Origin: an uncultured Faecalibacterium sp.
Lineage (GTDB): Bacteria; Bacillota; Clostridia; Oscillospirales; Ruminococcaceae
Direction: 5' to 3'
Length of the DNA: 64,000 nucleotides
NCBI GenBank assembly: GCA_934524985.1
Contig: CAKSYT010000001.1
Coordinates: 62,001 to 126,000 of the forward strand
Shown: one piece after another, positions 21,564 to 31,052 of the stretch
Layout of the letters: every line of letters begins with the position of its first letter
How positions within the stretch are numbered: position 1 is the stretch's first letter
Position numbers and translations under genes: made by a program
Notes under the pieces: generated by a model
The model's database searches: none
What the model saw: only the letters and a program-made list of their open reading frames with translations
What the model was told of the DNA's origin: nothing

Positions 21564-23593
21564 GTTGCGTTCTCTTTCTGTTGATTATTTTTGGGTTTGT
21601 GGCCGGGCGCAGAGTTGGGCGCAAAACGTGCGCCCGGGCTGGGCTGACGGCCTGCCGGGGCGGCAGTACGGGTGTTTTTGCCGGTGCTGCGTCCTTTCTG
21701 GTTGGAGTGTACGGTATAGGTGCCATCGTTGTGGATGGTCACCTCGGCGCTTTCCGCCCGGCGGGCGGTGCGCTGTACGGCGCGGCGGCCTGCGGCGGGC
21801 ACCAGCAGGGGGATCAGGTCCTCCCGGTGGGTCAGCTGCAGGGCTTTGACCACCTTTTCGGCGTTGCGGGGCTCATAGTACTGCAGCAGTGCACGCTGCA
21901 GCGCCTTGCCCTCGGGGGTCTTTTCCACAAACACCGGCTTGAGGGTGTAGGGGTCAAGGCCGGTATAGAACATACAGGTGCTCACGGTGCCGGGGGTGGG
22001 GTAGAAGTCCTGCACCTGCTCCGGGCGCATGTGGTTCTTATAAAGGTACTCGGCCAGATAGACCGCATCCTTCAGGGTGCTGCCCGGGTGACTGGACATG
22101 AGGTAGGGCACCAGATACTGCTTTTTGCCCGCCTTCTTGCTCAGCTCGTAGAATTTATCCTTGAACCTGTTGAAGGTCTCGATGGGCGGCTTACCCATGT
22201 AGGCAAGGGTGTTGGGGGCGCAGTGCTCCGGGGCGACCTTCAGCTGGCCGGACACATGGTACTCCACCAGCTCCTTAAAGAAGGTATCGTCCGGGTCCGC
22301 CATCAGGTAGTCGAACCGGATGCCGCTGCGGATGAACACCTTTTTCACGCCCGGCAGCTCCCGCACCCGGCGCAGAATTTTAAGGTAGTCGCTGTGATCC
22401 ACGATCATGTGGGAGCAGGTGGTGGGGGCAAGGCAGTGCTTGCCGCCGGTGCACATGCCGCGCAGCATCTGCTCGCGGCAGGAGGGGAAGCGGAAGTTTG
22501 CGGTGGGGCCGCCCACATCGTGGATGTAGCCCTTGAAATCCGGCTCGTGGGTCATGCGCTCGGCTTCCTCCACGATGCTGTCGGCGCTGCGGCTGGTGAC
22601 CCGCCGCCCCTGATGCAGCTGGATGGCGCAGAAGTTGCAGCCGCCGAAGCAGCCGCGGTTCTGGATGATGGAGAACTGCACCTCGCGGATGGCGGGCACG
22701 CCGCCCATGCTCTCGTAGATGGGGTGGTAGCGGCGGGTGTAGGGCAGGGCATACACCTTGTCCAGCTCTCCGCGCACCAGCGGCTTTGCGGGGATGTTCT
22801 GCACCAGATACTTTTCGCTCTGCTTCTGCACAATGATCTGGCCGCTGACCACGTCCTGATTGTCCATCTGGATGCGGCAGGCCTTGGCGTAGGCGGTCTT
22901 GTCGGCGGCAACCTTTTTAAAACCGGCGCACTCCACATACCGCTGGGGCAGATGGTCGAAATCGGTCAGATAGCAGGTGCCGTTCACGTCCGTGATGCTC
23001 TCCACCGGCTCCCCGGCGGCCAGACGGCGGGCGATCTCCACGGTCTGGTGCTCGCCCATGCCAAAGCTGATGATATCCGCGCCGGAGTCCTCCGCGATGC
23101 TGGGCAGCACGGTGTCCAGCCAGTAATCATAGTGGGCAAACCGGCGCAGGCTGGCCTCCAGACCGCCTAAGATCACCGGCAGGTCGGGGTAAGCCTGCTT
23201 GGCAAGCTTGGTATACACGGTGGCGCTGCGGTCCGGGCGGGCACCGGCTTTGCCGCCGGGGGAGTATTCGTCCTCGGCGCGGGGAATCTTTGCCACGGAA
23301 TAGTGGCTGACCATGCTGTCCACGTTGCCGCCGCCGATGAAAAAGCCGTATTTCGGCTTGCCGAACCGCTTGAAGTCCTCGCAGTCGGTGTAGCGGGGCT
23401 GCGCCAGCACGCCCACCTTGTAGCCCTCGGCTTCCAGCAGGCGGCTGATGATGGCGGTGCCAAAGCTGGGGTGGTCCACATAGGCGTCACCGCCCACCAC
23501 CACAAAGTCCAGCTGCTCCCAGCCCCGGGCTTCCATGTCCGCCCGGCTGATGGGAAGAAATTCGGTGTAGATCTGGGGAGTAGAATGTTCCAT
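21536..23593 (-). CDS. YgiQ-family radical SAM protein
   Basis: A 685-residue protein. An N-terminal B12-binding-like/UPF0313 N-terminal part (LDFVVVGGDAYVDHPSFGTAII) precedes the radical SAM core with the cluster motif NRGCFGGCNFCAI (C-x3-C-x2-C) around residue 310. EHCAPNTLAYMGKP and YLMSSHPGSTLKDA follow. The C-terminal tail is Pro/Arg/Lys-rich and disordered. The reaction of YgiQ proteins is not known. The start at 23593 is supported by an AGGAGC just upstream. It lies downstream of ftsK in the same direction, with 12 bases between the genes. Confidence 0.92.
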   Translation of the reverse strand: MEHSTPQIYTEFLPISRADMEARGWEQLDFVVVGGDAYVDHPSFGTAIISRLLEAEGYKVGVLAQPRYTDCEDFKRFGKPKYGFFIGGGNVDSMVSHYSVAKIPRAEDEYSPGGKAGARPDRSATVYTKLAKQAYPDLPVILGGLEASLRRFAHYDYWLDTVLPSIAEDSGADIISFGMGEHQTVEIARRLAAGEPVESITDVNGTCYLTDFDHLPQRYVECAGFKKVAADKTAYAKACRIQMDNQDVVSGQIIVQKQSEKYLVQNIPAKPLVRGELDKVYALPYTRRYHPIYESMGGVPAIREVQFSIIQNRGCFGGCNFCAIQLHQGRRVTSRSADSIVEEAERMTHEPDFKGYIHDVGGPTANFRFPSCREQMLRGMCTGGKHCLAPTTCSHMIVDHSDYLKILRRVRELPGVKKVFIRSGIRFDYLMADPDDTFFKELVEYHVSGQLKVAPEHCAPNTLAYMGKPPIETFNRFKDKFYELSKKAGKKQYLVPYLMSSHPGSTLKDAVYLAEYLYKNHMRPEQVQDFYPTPGTVSTCMFYTGLDPYTLKPVFVEKTPEGKALQRALLQYYEPRNAEKVVKALQLTHREDLIPLLVPAAGRRAVQRTARRAESAEVTIHNDGTYTVHSNQKGRSTGKNTRTAAPAGRQPSPGARFAPNSAPGHKPKNNQQKENATWKTGKKKK

Positions 23594-23605
23594 AGTGCTC
23601 CTTTA

Positions 23606-26476
23606 TTATTCCTCCGGTTGGTTCATCTGCATTTCCAGCCACTGCTGGCGGCTGATGAGCACGGCGCGGGGTTTGGCGCCCTCGTAGGGGCCGATGATGC
23701 TCTTTTGCTCCATCTCGTCCATGATGCGGGCGGCGCGGGCGTAGCCCAGCTTGCAGCGGCGCTGCAACAGGCTGGTGGAGGCCTGACCGGCGTCGATGAC
23801 CACATCCACGGCCTGCTTGAACATGGGGTCAGAGCCTGCGTCCTCCTCGGCGTCGGCACCGCCGCCGCCCTTTTTGCCGTCCTGAATGGCGTGCTTTTCC
23901 ATGGCCTCGATCATGGCTTCGTCATACTGCACGGTGGCGCTGGACTTGATAAAGTCCAGCACACGGCTGATCTCCTCATCCCGCACAAAGGTGCCCTGGA
24001 TACGGGTGGGCTTGGGTGCGCCCACGGGCATAAAGAGCATATCGCCCTGACCCAGCAGCTTTTCTGCACCGGCACCGTCCAGAATGGTGCGGCTGTCCAC
24101 CTGACTGGACACCGCAAAGGCGATGCGGCTGGGGATGTTGGCCTTGATCAGGCCGGTGATCACGTCCACGCTGGGACGCTGGGTGGCGACGATCAGGTGC
24201 ATACCGGCGGCACGGGCTTTCTGGGCGATGCGGCAGATGGAATCCTCCACGTCCTTGCCCACCACCATCATCAGATCGGCCAGCTCGTCAATGATAATGG
24301 CGATGTAGGGCATCTTTTCCAGTTCCGGCTGCTCGGCAGCCAGCTTGTTGAAGGACTTGATGTCGCGCACATTGTTCTCCGCAAACAGGCGGTAGCGGCG
24401 CTCCATCTCCTGCACCGCGCTGCCCAGTGCACCGGCGGCCTTGCGGGGCTCGGTGACAACCGGCATCAGCAGGTGGGGGATGCCGTTATACTCGGCCAGC
24501 TCCACTACCTTGGGGTCGATGAGCAGCAGCTTGACGTCCTCCGGGCTGGAGCGGAACAACAGGCTCATGATGATACTGTTCACGCACACGGATTTACCGC
24601 TGCCGGTGCTGCCCGCGATGAGCAGATGGGGCATCTTGCACAGGTCGGTCACCTGTGCCACACCCGCAATGTCCTTGCCCAAGGCGATGCCCAGCGGCGA
24701 GGTCATGCGCAGAAAGCTCTGGCTCTCAAAGATGCTGCGGATGGAAACGGCGGTCTTTTTGTGGTTAGGCACCTCGATGCCCACGGCGGGCTTGCCGGGG
24801 ATGGGGGCTTCCATACGCACGTCTGCCACCGCGAGGTTCAGGGCGATATCGTCCGCCAGCGAGGTGATGCGGCTGATCTTCACGCCCGCCATGGGCTGTA
24901 ATTCGTACCGGGTAACGGAGGGCCCGCGGGAGATATCCAGCACCCGGGTGCGCACGCCGAAGCTTTCCAGCGTGTCCACCAGCTTCTGGGCGTTGGCCTT
25001 CAGCTCCTCCTGTGCGCCGGGGTCGCTCTCCTCCTGCGTTTTTTCAAATAGCTCGATGGGCGGGTACTGGTACTCGTAGCTGTCCGCCGGCTCGCTCTCC
25101 TCGGCGGGGGCGGTGGCGGCTGCCTGCTCGGAGACGGCGGGCTTTTCCATGGCCGCTGCCACCAGCGAGTTGATGTCCTTTTCCTCCACCGGCTCGGCGG
25201 TGATGCTGATCCAGCCGTCCTCGTCCGGTGCAGAGCGGAACGCCACGGCGTTCTCGGCGCTCACCCGGGGCACGGCGGGCTGGATGGGCGCAGCTTCCGG
25301 CTGCGTGGGCATCTGCGGCTGCACCACCGGCGCTGCCGGCTGGACGATGGGAGCATCAAAAGCAGGGGCAGGGGCAGGCTCTTCCGGCTGCGGGGCGTCC
25401 TTGGCAAAGAAATCTGCCGCAGCGGTGACCACCGGGTCTGCCACGATGGGCGGCGGCGTGGGTTTGGGCGCAGGGCGCAGCGGGTCCTGCCCGAAGGTGC
25501 CGCCCGGCCCGACGATCAGCGGCTCAATGGGCTCGCTGCCGCCCTCGGAAAGGGCGGTGTGGTCGGGGCCAAGGTCTACGTCAAAGGCGGCACGGGGACG
25601 CGCAACGCTGACCCGCACCGGGGTGATGGTCGGCGCAGTAGGTGCAGGCTCCGGCTGGGCAGGGGCGGCGGGTGCGGCTTCAGGGTCTGCCGCGTCTGCT
25701 TCCATCTCCTGCGTTACCTTGTGCCCCCAGCGCAGCACACCGGACATCCAGTCCGGCACCCCCAGATGCAGCCCGGCGGGCTCGTCCTCCTCGTCCAGCG
25801 GCTCATCCTCGGCTTCGTCGTATTCCTCGTCGATCTCCCGCTCGGCCTGTCGGATGGCGGCGCGCTCGGCGCGGCGGGCGGCGCTCTGCTCTGCAAAGGC
25901 AGAGCCGCGGGCGTGGATGCCGCCGGTGACGGCGCACAGCCAGACCCAAACCTCGGCGGGGGTGATATCAAAAATGTACAGGCTGCCGCACAGCAACAGC
26001 ACGATCATGATCAGGTTTGCCGCCGGGCGTCCGCACAGCAAAAGCAGCACGCCGCCCAGCACAAAGCCCATCGCGCCGCCGGAAAGCCATGCGCTGACGC
26101 CATTGGCATAGCAGGCGGAAAGCATTTGCAGCGCCGACAGCCCCTGCGGCTGGATATCGGAAAACACGATGACCGTGCCGCAGACAAAGACAAGCCCCAG
26201 CACCAGCTTGAGGATGCGGGACAGCAGCTCCTCGCCCCGGGTGTACAAAACGGCCAGACAGCACACGGCTGCACCCAGCACAAAGCTGCCGCAGCCGAAC
26301 AGCCCGAACAGCACATCGTGGAGTACCCGCCATGCGGAATCGCCCTGCACAAAGGCCAGCACCATCAGCAGCAGGCCGCCGAACAGGGTGCCAAGCCCTG
26401 CCGGGAGCCGCTGTTCTGCCTTTTTACGGCGGGCAGCAGTACGCCGTTTCGTTGATTTTCGTTTTTTCGTTGCCAT
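23606..26476 (-). CDS. ftsK: FtsK/SpoIIIE-type DNA translocase
   Basis: A 956-residue protein. It has a very basic N-terminus ([20 protein letters not shown]), about four transmembrane helices within the first 180 residues, and a long Pro/Ala/Glu-rich linker to about residue 480. The motor domain follows, with Walker [14 protein letters not shown] (K628), Walker [15 protein letters not shown] and the Fts[13 protein letters not shown] segment. The C-terminal gamma winged-helix ([22 protein letters not shown]) reads KOPS-like sites. It pumps chromosome through the division septum. The start at 26476 (MATKK) has only a weak SD. A ClpP-like TepA gene lies upstream, as in Bacillus next to spoIIIE. 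Confidence 0.95.
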   Translation of the reverse strand: MATKKRKSTKRRTAARRKKAEQRLPAGLGTLFGGLLLMVLAFVQGDSAWRVLHDVLFGLFGCGSFVLGAAVCCLAVLYTRGEELLSRILKLVLGLVFVCGTVIVFSDIQPQGLSALQMLSACYANGVSAWLSGGAMGFVLGGVLLLLCGRPAANLIMIVLLLCGSLYIFDITPAEVWVWLCAVTGGIHARGSAFAEQSAARRAERAAIRQAEREIDEEYDEAEDEPLDEEDEPAGLHLGVPDWMSGVLRWGHKVTQEMEADAADPEAAPAAPAQPEPAPTAPTITPVRVSVARPRAAFDVDLGPDHTALSEGGSEPIEPLIVGPGGTFGQDPLRPAPKPTPPPIVADPVVTAAADFFAKDAPQPEEPAPAPAFDAPIVQPAAPVVQPQMPTQPEAAPIQPAVPRVSAENAVAFRSAPDEDGWISITAEPVEEKDINSLVAAAMEKPAVSEQAAATAPAEESEPADSYEYQYPPIELFEKTQEESDPGAQEELKANAQKLVDTLESFGVRTRVLDISRGPSVTRYELQPMAGVKISRITSLADDIALNLAVADVRMEAPIPGKPAVGIEVPNHKKTAVSIRSIFESQSFLRMTSPLGIALGKDIAGVAQVTDLCKMPHLLIAGSTGSGKSVCVNSIIMSLLFRSSPEDVKLLLIDPKVVELAEYNGIPHLLMPVVTEPRKAAGALGSAVQEMERRYRLFAENNVRDIKSFNKLAAEQPELEKMPYIAIIIDELADLMMVVGKDVEDSICRIAQKARAAGMHLIVATQRPSVDVITGLIKANIPSRIAFAVSSQVDSRTILDGAGAEKLLGQGDMLFMPVGAPKPTRIQGTFVRDEEISRVLDFIKSSATVQYDEAMIEAMEKHAIQDGKKGGGGADAEEDAGSDPMFKQAVDVVIDAGQASTSLLQRRCKLGYARAARIMDEMEQKSIIGPYEGAKPRAVLISRQQWLEMQMNQPEE

Positions 26477-26594
26477 TCTACTCTGTTCCCCAACTTCCCA
26501 TAGACACAATAATTGATTCTACTATTGTACCACGCAAGGGCAAAAATGGCAAACCATAATGTTGTTTTTATTGAGGAAAATGGAACGAACCCAG

Positions 26595-26711
26595 CCCCTT
26601 CCCGTGAAAATGCAATGCCGGAGCGTCCGCAGACGCTCCGGCATTGCTCTATAAAAAATAATTTTTCCGCTGTTCCTGCGCAGAGCAACGCGGAGCGCAG
26701 TTCAAATCGTC
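26595..26711. repeat. dispersed hairpin repeat, copy A
   Basis: A 117-bp unit containing the perfect hairpin GCAATGCCGGAGCGTC / GACGCTCCGGCATTGC and then AATAATTTTTCCGCT. It is repeated with few changes at 57367-57484. It follows the stop of the minus-strand TepA-like gene by 14 bases and can act as its terminator. Confidence 0.8.
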
Positions 26712-26725
26712 TGGCTGACAAAGCT

Positions 26726-27409
26726 TCACCCCTGCTCAATTTCTTTATACAGCCATGCCAGCGCGTCCGAAAGACCGCCCAGCTCGTCGATCAGCTTTTC
26801 CTTTACGGCGCGGCGTCCGTCCAGCACCGTGCCCATGTCCATGACCAACTCCCCGGTGTGGAGCATCAGCTGGGTGTAGCGCTTTTCCGGCATACCGCTG
26901 TGGGCGGCTACAAAGCCGGTGATGCGCTGCTGCATCTGCTCAAAGCAGTGCATGGTCTGCGGCACGCCCAAGATCAGCCCGGAGTGCCGCACCGGGTGCA
27001 CCGTCATGGTGGCAGTGGGCACAATAAAGCTGTGCCGCGCGCTGACCGCCAGCGGGATGCCGATGGAGTGCCCGCCGCCCAGCACCAGCGTGGCGCTGGG
27101 CTTGGAGATGCTGGCGATCAGCTCCGCCAGCGCAAGCCCGGTCTCCACATCGCCGCCCACCGTGTTCAGCAACACCAGCAGCCCTTCGATGCGGGGATCC
27201 TCCTGCACCGCCACCAGCTGGGGGATGACGTGCTCATATTTGGTGGTTTTTTGCCCCTGCGGCGCTTCGGTATGCCCTTCGATCTGGCCGATGACGGTCA
27301 GGCAGTGGATGACATGACCGCCCCGGCTCAGGGTGACCGTGCCCAGATCCTCGATGTCCTCTTTTTCCATCCGGTGCTGCTCTGCGGGGGTGTCTTTTGC
27401 CGTATCCAT
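26726..27409 (-). CDS. ClpP-fold serine protease, TepA-like
   Basis: A 227-residue ClpP-fold protein. It has the catalytic region GGGHSIGIPLAV (Ser115 in G-H-S-I-G) and VHPVRHSG with the likely His. The N-terminal segment VIGQIEGH and the glycine-rich NTVGGDVETGLALAELI match the translocation-enhancing protein TepA family of clostridia and bacilli. Bacillus tepA lies close to spoIIIE/ftsK, as here. No signal peptide, so a cytosolic or membrane-proximal peptidase is likely. The 120-base leader has no obvious promoter. Confidence 0.85.
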   Translation of the reverse strand: MDTAKDTPAEQHRMEKEDIEDLGTVTLSRGGHVIHCLTVIGQIEGHTEAPQGQKTTKYEHVIPQLVAVQEDPRIEGLLVLLNTVGGDVETGLALAELIASISKPSATLVLGGGHSIGIPLAVSARHSFIVPTATMTVHPVRHSGLILGVPQTMHCFEQMQQRITGFVAAHSGMPEKRYTQLMLHTGELVMDMGTVLDGRRAVKEKLIDELGGLSDALAWLYKEIEQG

Positions 27410-27530
27410 GTGCGTTCTCCTTCCGTAGCAGGGTCTTTGTGGGGTCAGTATCCCCCGGCGTCCGGGGAAGTATGCGGGAGAAAAGAAACAAAAAACTTTG
27501 TGAATTTTTTGCTTTTTTAAAAATAGGTAT

Positions 27531-27558
27531 TTGACATTCGCCTTTCATGCTGTATACT
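27531..27558 (+). promoter_or_regulatory. promoter of rex
   Basis: Perfect TTGACA, a 16-base spacer and TATACT. A TTGTGAA half-site of the Rex operator type lies at 27498-27504, just upstream, which would fit autoregulation but is not a full palindrome. Confidence 0.65.
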
Positions 27559-27664
27559 TTAAATAATATAACAGGATAAAACGGAACATCTCTCTGCGCG
27601 CAAAGAAAGCCCCTTGCATGGCGGCAGAAGCTGCAGCGCGTTGGGCAGAAAGGAGAATTTTCCT

Positions 27665-28306
27665 ATGAACACCCCCCAGAAAGCATCGATCCCCGTGATC
27701 AAGCGTCTCCCCAAATATTACCGGTACCTGCGCTCCTTGCAGGCCGATGGCATTACCAGCATCTCCTCCCGGGAACTGGCCTCTCAGATGGGCACTACCG
27801 CCTCACAGGTGCGGCAGGATTTCAACTGCATCGGCGATGTGAACGGTCGACAGGGCATCGGCTACTCGGTGGAGAATCTGCTTTCCATTCTGGAAAGCCT
27901 GCTGTTCGGCAACGGCGACCGTCTGCCCACTATCCTGATCGGCTGCGGCCGCTTGGGCAAGGCTGTGAGCCGCTTTATCACCACCGACACCAACGGCTAC
28001 AAGCTGATCGCGGCCTTTGACGTAGCAGAAAACGAGGTAGGCAAGGAGATCAGCGGCATCCGCATCCGGCACATTGACGAGCTGGAGGCCTTCTGTGAGG
28101 AAAACAAGCCCAAGGTGGCGGTGCTCTGCGTCCCCCGCGATGGTGCACAGCAGGTCAGCGGACGGCTGGTGGATCTGGGCATTGAGGGCTTCTGGAATTT
28201 CTCCCACTATGACCTGTCGGTGCCGTATCCCAACGTGGTGGTGGAAAACGTCCATCTGGGCGACAGCCTGATGAGCTTGGGCTACCGCTTGCGCAATCAG
28301 GAGTGA
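27665..28306 (+). CDS. rex: redox-sensing transcriptional repressor Rex
   Basis: A 213-residue NADH/NAD ratio sensor. The N-terminal winged helix (PVIKRLPKYYRYLRSLQADG, SSRELASQMGTTASQVRQDFN) precedes a Rossmann domain with LIGCGRLGKAVSRF and a C-terminal swapped helix (GDSLMSLGYRLRNQE). When NADH is high Rex leaves its operators, derepressing fermentation genes. The start at 27665 is set by AAAGGAG nine bases upstream. It is followed four bases later by tdk, which is probably co-transcribed. Confidence 0.95.
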   Translation: MNTPQKASIPVIKRLPKYYRYLRSLQADGITSISSRELASQMGTTASQVRQDFNCIGDVNGRQGIGYSVENLLSILESLLFGNGDRLPTILIGCGRLGKAVSRFITTDTNGYKLIAAFDVAENEVGKEISGIRIRHIDELEAFCEENKPKVAVLCVPRDGAQQVSGRLVDLGIEGFWNFSHYDLSVPYPNVVVENVHLGDSLMSLGYRLRNQE

Positions 28307-28310
28307 CGGC

Positions 28311-28916
28311 ATGGCAAAATTGTATTTCCGCTACGGTGCCATGAACAGCGGCAAGAGCACGGCGCTGATGCAGGTGGCACACAACTACGAAGAACAGGGC
28401 ATGAAGGTGCTCATTTTAAAGCCGCAGGTGGATACCAAGGGCGGCGGGGAGCTGGTGAGCCGTCTGGGCGTGCGCCGCAAGGCAGACCTGCTGATCCCGC
28501 CGGAGCTGGACGTGTTCGAAGCCGTGAAGGCGGCAAACGCTGCCGCCGGGCCGCTGGCCTGTGTGCTGTGCGATGAGAGCCAGTTCTTCACCCCGGAGCA
28601 GGCCGAGCAGCTGTTTATGGTCACGGTAGATCTGAATATCCCGGTGATCTGCTACGGTCTGCGGGCAGATTTTTCCCTCAAGGGCTTCCCGGGCTCTACC
28701 CGTCTGCTGGAGCTGGCGCACACCATCGAGGAGATGAAAACGATATGCACCTGCGGGCGCAAAGCCATCTGCAACTGCCGCAAGGTGAACGGACAGTTCG
28801 TTTTTGAGGGCGAGCAGGTAGCCATCGACCTTGAAAACGATGTGCAGTACGTCAGCATGTGCCCCCAGTGCTACTTTAAGGCACGGCGGGCGTTCTACGC
28901 TGCAAAGAAAAACTGA
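28311..28916 (+). CDS. tdk: thymidine kinase
   Basis: A 201-residue type II thymidine kinase. It has the P-loop YGAMNSGKSTALM at residues 8-20, the VLCDESQFF Walker B/catalytic region with the Glu base, and the lasso/zinc region CTCGRKAICNCRK and MCPQCYFKARR (four Cys). It salvages thymidine to dTMP. Downstream of rex with a four-base gap and ended by a terminator at 28937-28972. Confidence 0.96.
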   Translation: MAKLYFRYGAMNSGKSTALMQVAHNYEEQGMKVLILKPQVDTKGGGELVSRLGVRRKADLLIPPELDVFEAVKAANAAAGPLACVLCDESQFFTPEQAEQLFMVTVDLNIPVICYGLRADFSLKGFPGSTRLLELAHTIEEMKTICTCGRKAICNCRKVNGQFVFEGEQVAIDLENDVQYVSMCPQCYFKARRAFYAAKKN

Positions 28917-28936
28917 GATATTTTTATATTGTATAC

Positions 28937-28972
28937 AAGCCGCTGCACCATGCCGGGTGCGGCGGCTTTTTT
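28937..28972 (+). terminator. terminator of rex-tdk
   Basis: GCCGCTGCACC pairs with GGGTGCGGCGGC and is followed by TTTTTT. Confidence 0.8.
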
Positions 28973-28996
28973 GCGAGGAACAGGCTGTATACAGAC

Positions 28997-29083
28997 TGAT
29001 ATATCAATTTGTTGTGTTTGAGGGCGGCTACTGATATATCAACCGGGCGAAATACGCACGTTTTTTGCACTATTGATATATCA
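28997..29083. promoter_or_regulatory. three TGATATATCA palindromes
   Basis: Identical ten-base perfect palindromes at 28997-29006, 29032-29041 and 29074-29083, with centres 35 and 42 bases apart. They form a second operator family in the 559-base gap before the importer. No gene is seen between 28917 and 29475. Confidence 0.55.
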
Positions 29084-29475
29084 GTTGCGGCGGGACATTT
29101 GTCTGCCGAAGGGGAGAGCGGGTAAAAGAAGATGGGTACGGGTGGCAGCTGCAAAGCGCAAAATTTTACAGGCAGAACGGTAAATGTAACAGGAATTATT
29201 GAAAATTCCGATGTTATGCCCCTGTTGCATCCCAGATTTTTATGCAAGTCATTGAAGTATACAAGTTGCACAGTTTTTCAGCGCAAGTTTATTCATTTCG
29301 GCAAGGACGTCGAATCTGTTCTGAAAACAAGAGCAATATTTGTATGTTTTTATCCGGTATCACTGTAAATTGCATCTTTCTTTTTTTGGTGGCTTTTGTT
29401 ATCATAATTGTATACAAGGGGGTGTGCGTAGAACCCCCCTACATGAAGATGTTTTCTACTAGGAGGAGAACAAAA

Positions 29476-30867
29476 ATGAGCAAGGCAATTTCTCGTCGTA
29501 ACTTCCTGATGGCTACCGGCGCTGTCGGTGCTGCAGGTCTGCTGGCTGCTTGCGGCAGCAAGCCCGCTGCTTCTTCCACCGCTTCTTCCGCTGCTTCTCA
29601 GGCTCCCGCTGCTTCCGCAGATGAGAGCTTGGCTCTGTCTGACGGCCCCGTCAATCTGAGCATCAGCTGGTGGGGCGGCGACAGCCGTCACGCTGCTTAC
29701 CAGAGCGCTCTGGAGGCTTTCCAGGCTGAGCACTCCAACATCACCGTGGAGCCCACCTTCGCCGCATGGTCCGGCTGGGAAGAGAAGATGGCTGCTGCCT
29801 TCATCGCAGGCAACGCTCAGGATGTCTGCCAGGTGAACTGGAACTGGCTGTACAACTACTCTGCTGACGGCAGCAAGTTCGTGGACCTGAACACCACTTC
29901 CAAGTTCATCGACCTGACCCAGTGGGATGCCGCTGCTATGGACGCTTGCTATGTGGCCAACAGCCAGCAGTGCGTGCCCGTCTCCATGACCGGCCGTATC
30001 TTCTACTGGAACATGACCACCTTTAATAAGGCTGGCATCACCGAGGTTCCCAAGTCTCTGGACGATCTGATGGCTGCCGGTAAGGCTTTCCAGGAGAAGC
30101 TGGGCAACGATTACTACCCCATGCACCTGGGCGCATACGACCGTATGATCCTGATGGTGTTCTACCTCGAGTCCAAGTACGGCAAGGACTGGGCAGATCC
30201 CACCACCTCCACCCTGAACTACACCGAGGAGGAGATCGCTGAGGGTCTGGCCTTCATCAAGAGCCTGGTGGACAACCACGTCATGATGAACCTGAAGACC
30301 TACTACTCTGCAAACTCCGATACCGCTACCCACCAGTCCAACGAGTGGATCACCGGTAAGATCGCAGGCATCTTCGAGTGGGATTCCGCTGCAAGCAAGT
30401 ACTCCTCCGCTCTGGACGACAGCAACAAGGACGGCTTCACCGTCGGCGAGGAGATCAAGTTCGGCGACAACAACGGCGGCTTCTCCAAGGTGTCCATGGG
30501 TCTGGCTATCACCAAGACCTGCAAGAACGTTGCCGAGGCTGCTACCCTGATCAACTTCCTGCTGAACGAGGAGAAGGGCGCTTCCATCATGGGTTCTGAG
30601 TGCGGCATCCCCGCTTCCAAGGCTGGCCTGAAGTTCGCTCAGGACGCCGGCGCTGTCAAGGAACTGATCGCTGAGGCTAACGCCAAGGTCATGGCCTTCA
30701 CCACCAACAAGCTGGATCCCCTGTTTGAGAACAACGACCTGAAGGCTTCCGGCACCGGCATCTATCAGGAAGTGTTCGACAACATCGACTACGGCGATCA
30801 GACCCCTGAAGAGGCTGTCGAGACCCTGCTGGACGGCATGGAGTCTGTTGGCTACACCGTCGGCTAA
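29476..30867 (+). CDS. sugar ABC transporter substrate-binding lipoprotein
   Basis: A 463-residue extracellular solute-binding protein (family 1). The signal sequence has SRRNFLMATG, a twin-arginine-like motif, and ends in the lipobox LLAAC, so it is a lipoprotein anchored outside the membrane. An Ala/Ser-rich linker follows, then the binding domain with LSISWWGGDSRHAAYQSALE and VEPTFAAWSGWEEKM. AGGAGG precedes the ATG at 29476. It uses a narrow set of codons like a highly expressed gene. A hairpin after the stop separates it from two permease genes. The downstream GH28 and GH105 genes suggest that it binds pectin or rhamnogalacturonan oligomers. Confidence 0.93.
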   Translation: MSKAISRRNFLMATGAVGAAGLLAACGSKPAASSTASSAASQAPAASADESLALSDGPVNLSISWWGGDSRHAAYQSALEAFQAEHSNITVEPTFAAWSGWEEKMAAAFIAGNAQDVCQVNWNWLYNYSADGSKFVDLNTTSKFIDLTQWDAAAMDACYVANSQQCVPVSMTGRIFYWNMTTFNKAGITEVPKSLDDLMAAGKAFQEKLGNDYYPMHLGAYDRMILMVFYLESKYGKDWADPTTSTLNYTEEEIAEGLAFIKSLVDNHVMMNLKTYYSANSDTATHQSNEWITGKIAGIFEWDSAASKYSSALDDSNKDGFTVGEEIKFGDNNGGFSKVSMGLAITKTCKNVAEAATLINFLLNEEKGASIMGSECGIPASKAGLKFAQDAGAVKELIAEANAKVMAFTTNKLDPLFENNDLKASGTGIYQEVFDNIDYGDQTPEEAVETLLDGMESVGYTVG

Positions 30868-30919
30868 GCTTATCACACTGACAGCAGCCTGAACCGGGCA
30901 GCTGTTCTTTGAAATGAAT

Positions 30920-30960
30920 AAGGGCATCTGCCGCCCGTACGACAGATGCCCTTGTTTTAT
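30920..30960 (+). terminator. attenuating terminator after the binding-protein gene
   Basis: AAGGGCATCTG pairs with CAGATGCCCTT and is followed by GTTTTAT. Placed between the binding-protein and permease genes, it would make the first gene more abundant than the rest. Confidence 0.8.
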
Positions 30961-31052
30961 CGGAGAATGGTTATCAAACCTTGAAAGAATTGTTACCGGT
31001 CTGTGACCTGCTGCACTGTCTGCTTCAAAATCCTGTAAAAGGAGGACTTCGG

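Larger units (their letters stand above)
28929..29417. promoter_or_regulatory. GTATAC palindromes (operator-like) upstream of the sugar ABC importer
   Basis: Perfect palindromes TTGTATACAA at 28929-28938 and 29408-29417, CTGTATACAG at 28985-28994, and a half-matching AAGTATACAA at 29257-29266. The copy at 29408 lies about 60 bases before the binding-protein start. The repetition at one promoter region suggests a local repressor, but none is identified; the AraC gene at 33 kb is one candidate. Confidence 0.5.

Noticed and set aside
25113..26111. 332-residue Ser/Gly/Ala-rich frame antisense to ftsK
   Set aside because: It lies opposite the low-complexity linker of FtsK and has no start signal or domain.
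27498..27510. Rex operator in front of rex
   Set aside because: Only one TTGTGAA half-site is seen; the second half (TTCACAA) is absent, so it is not listed as an operator.
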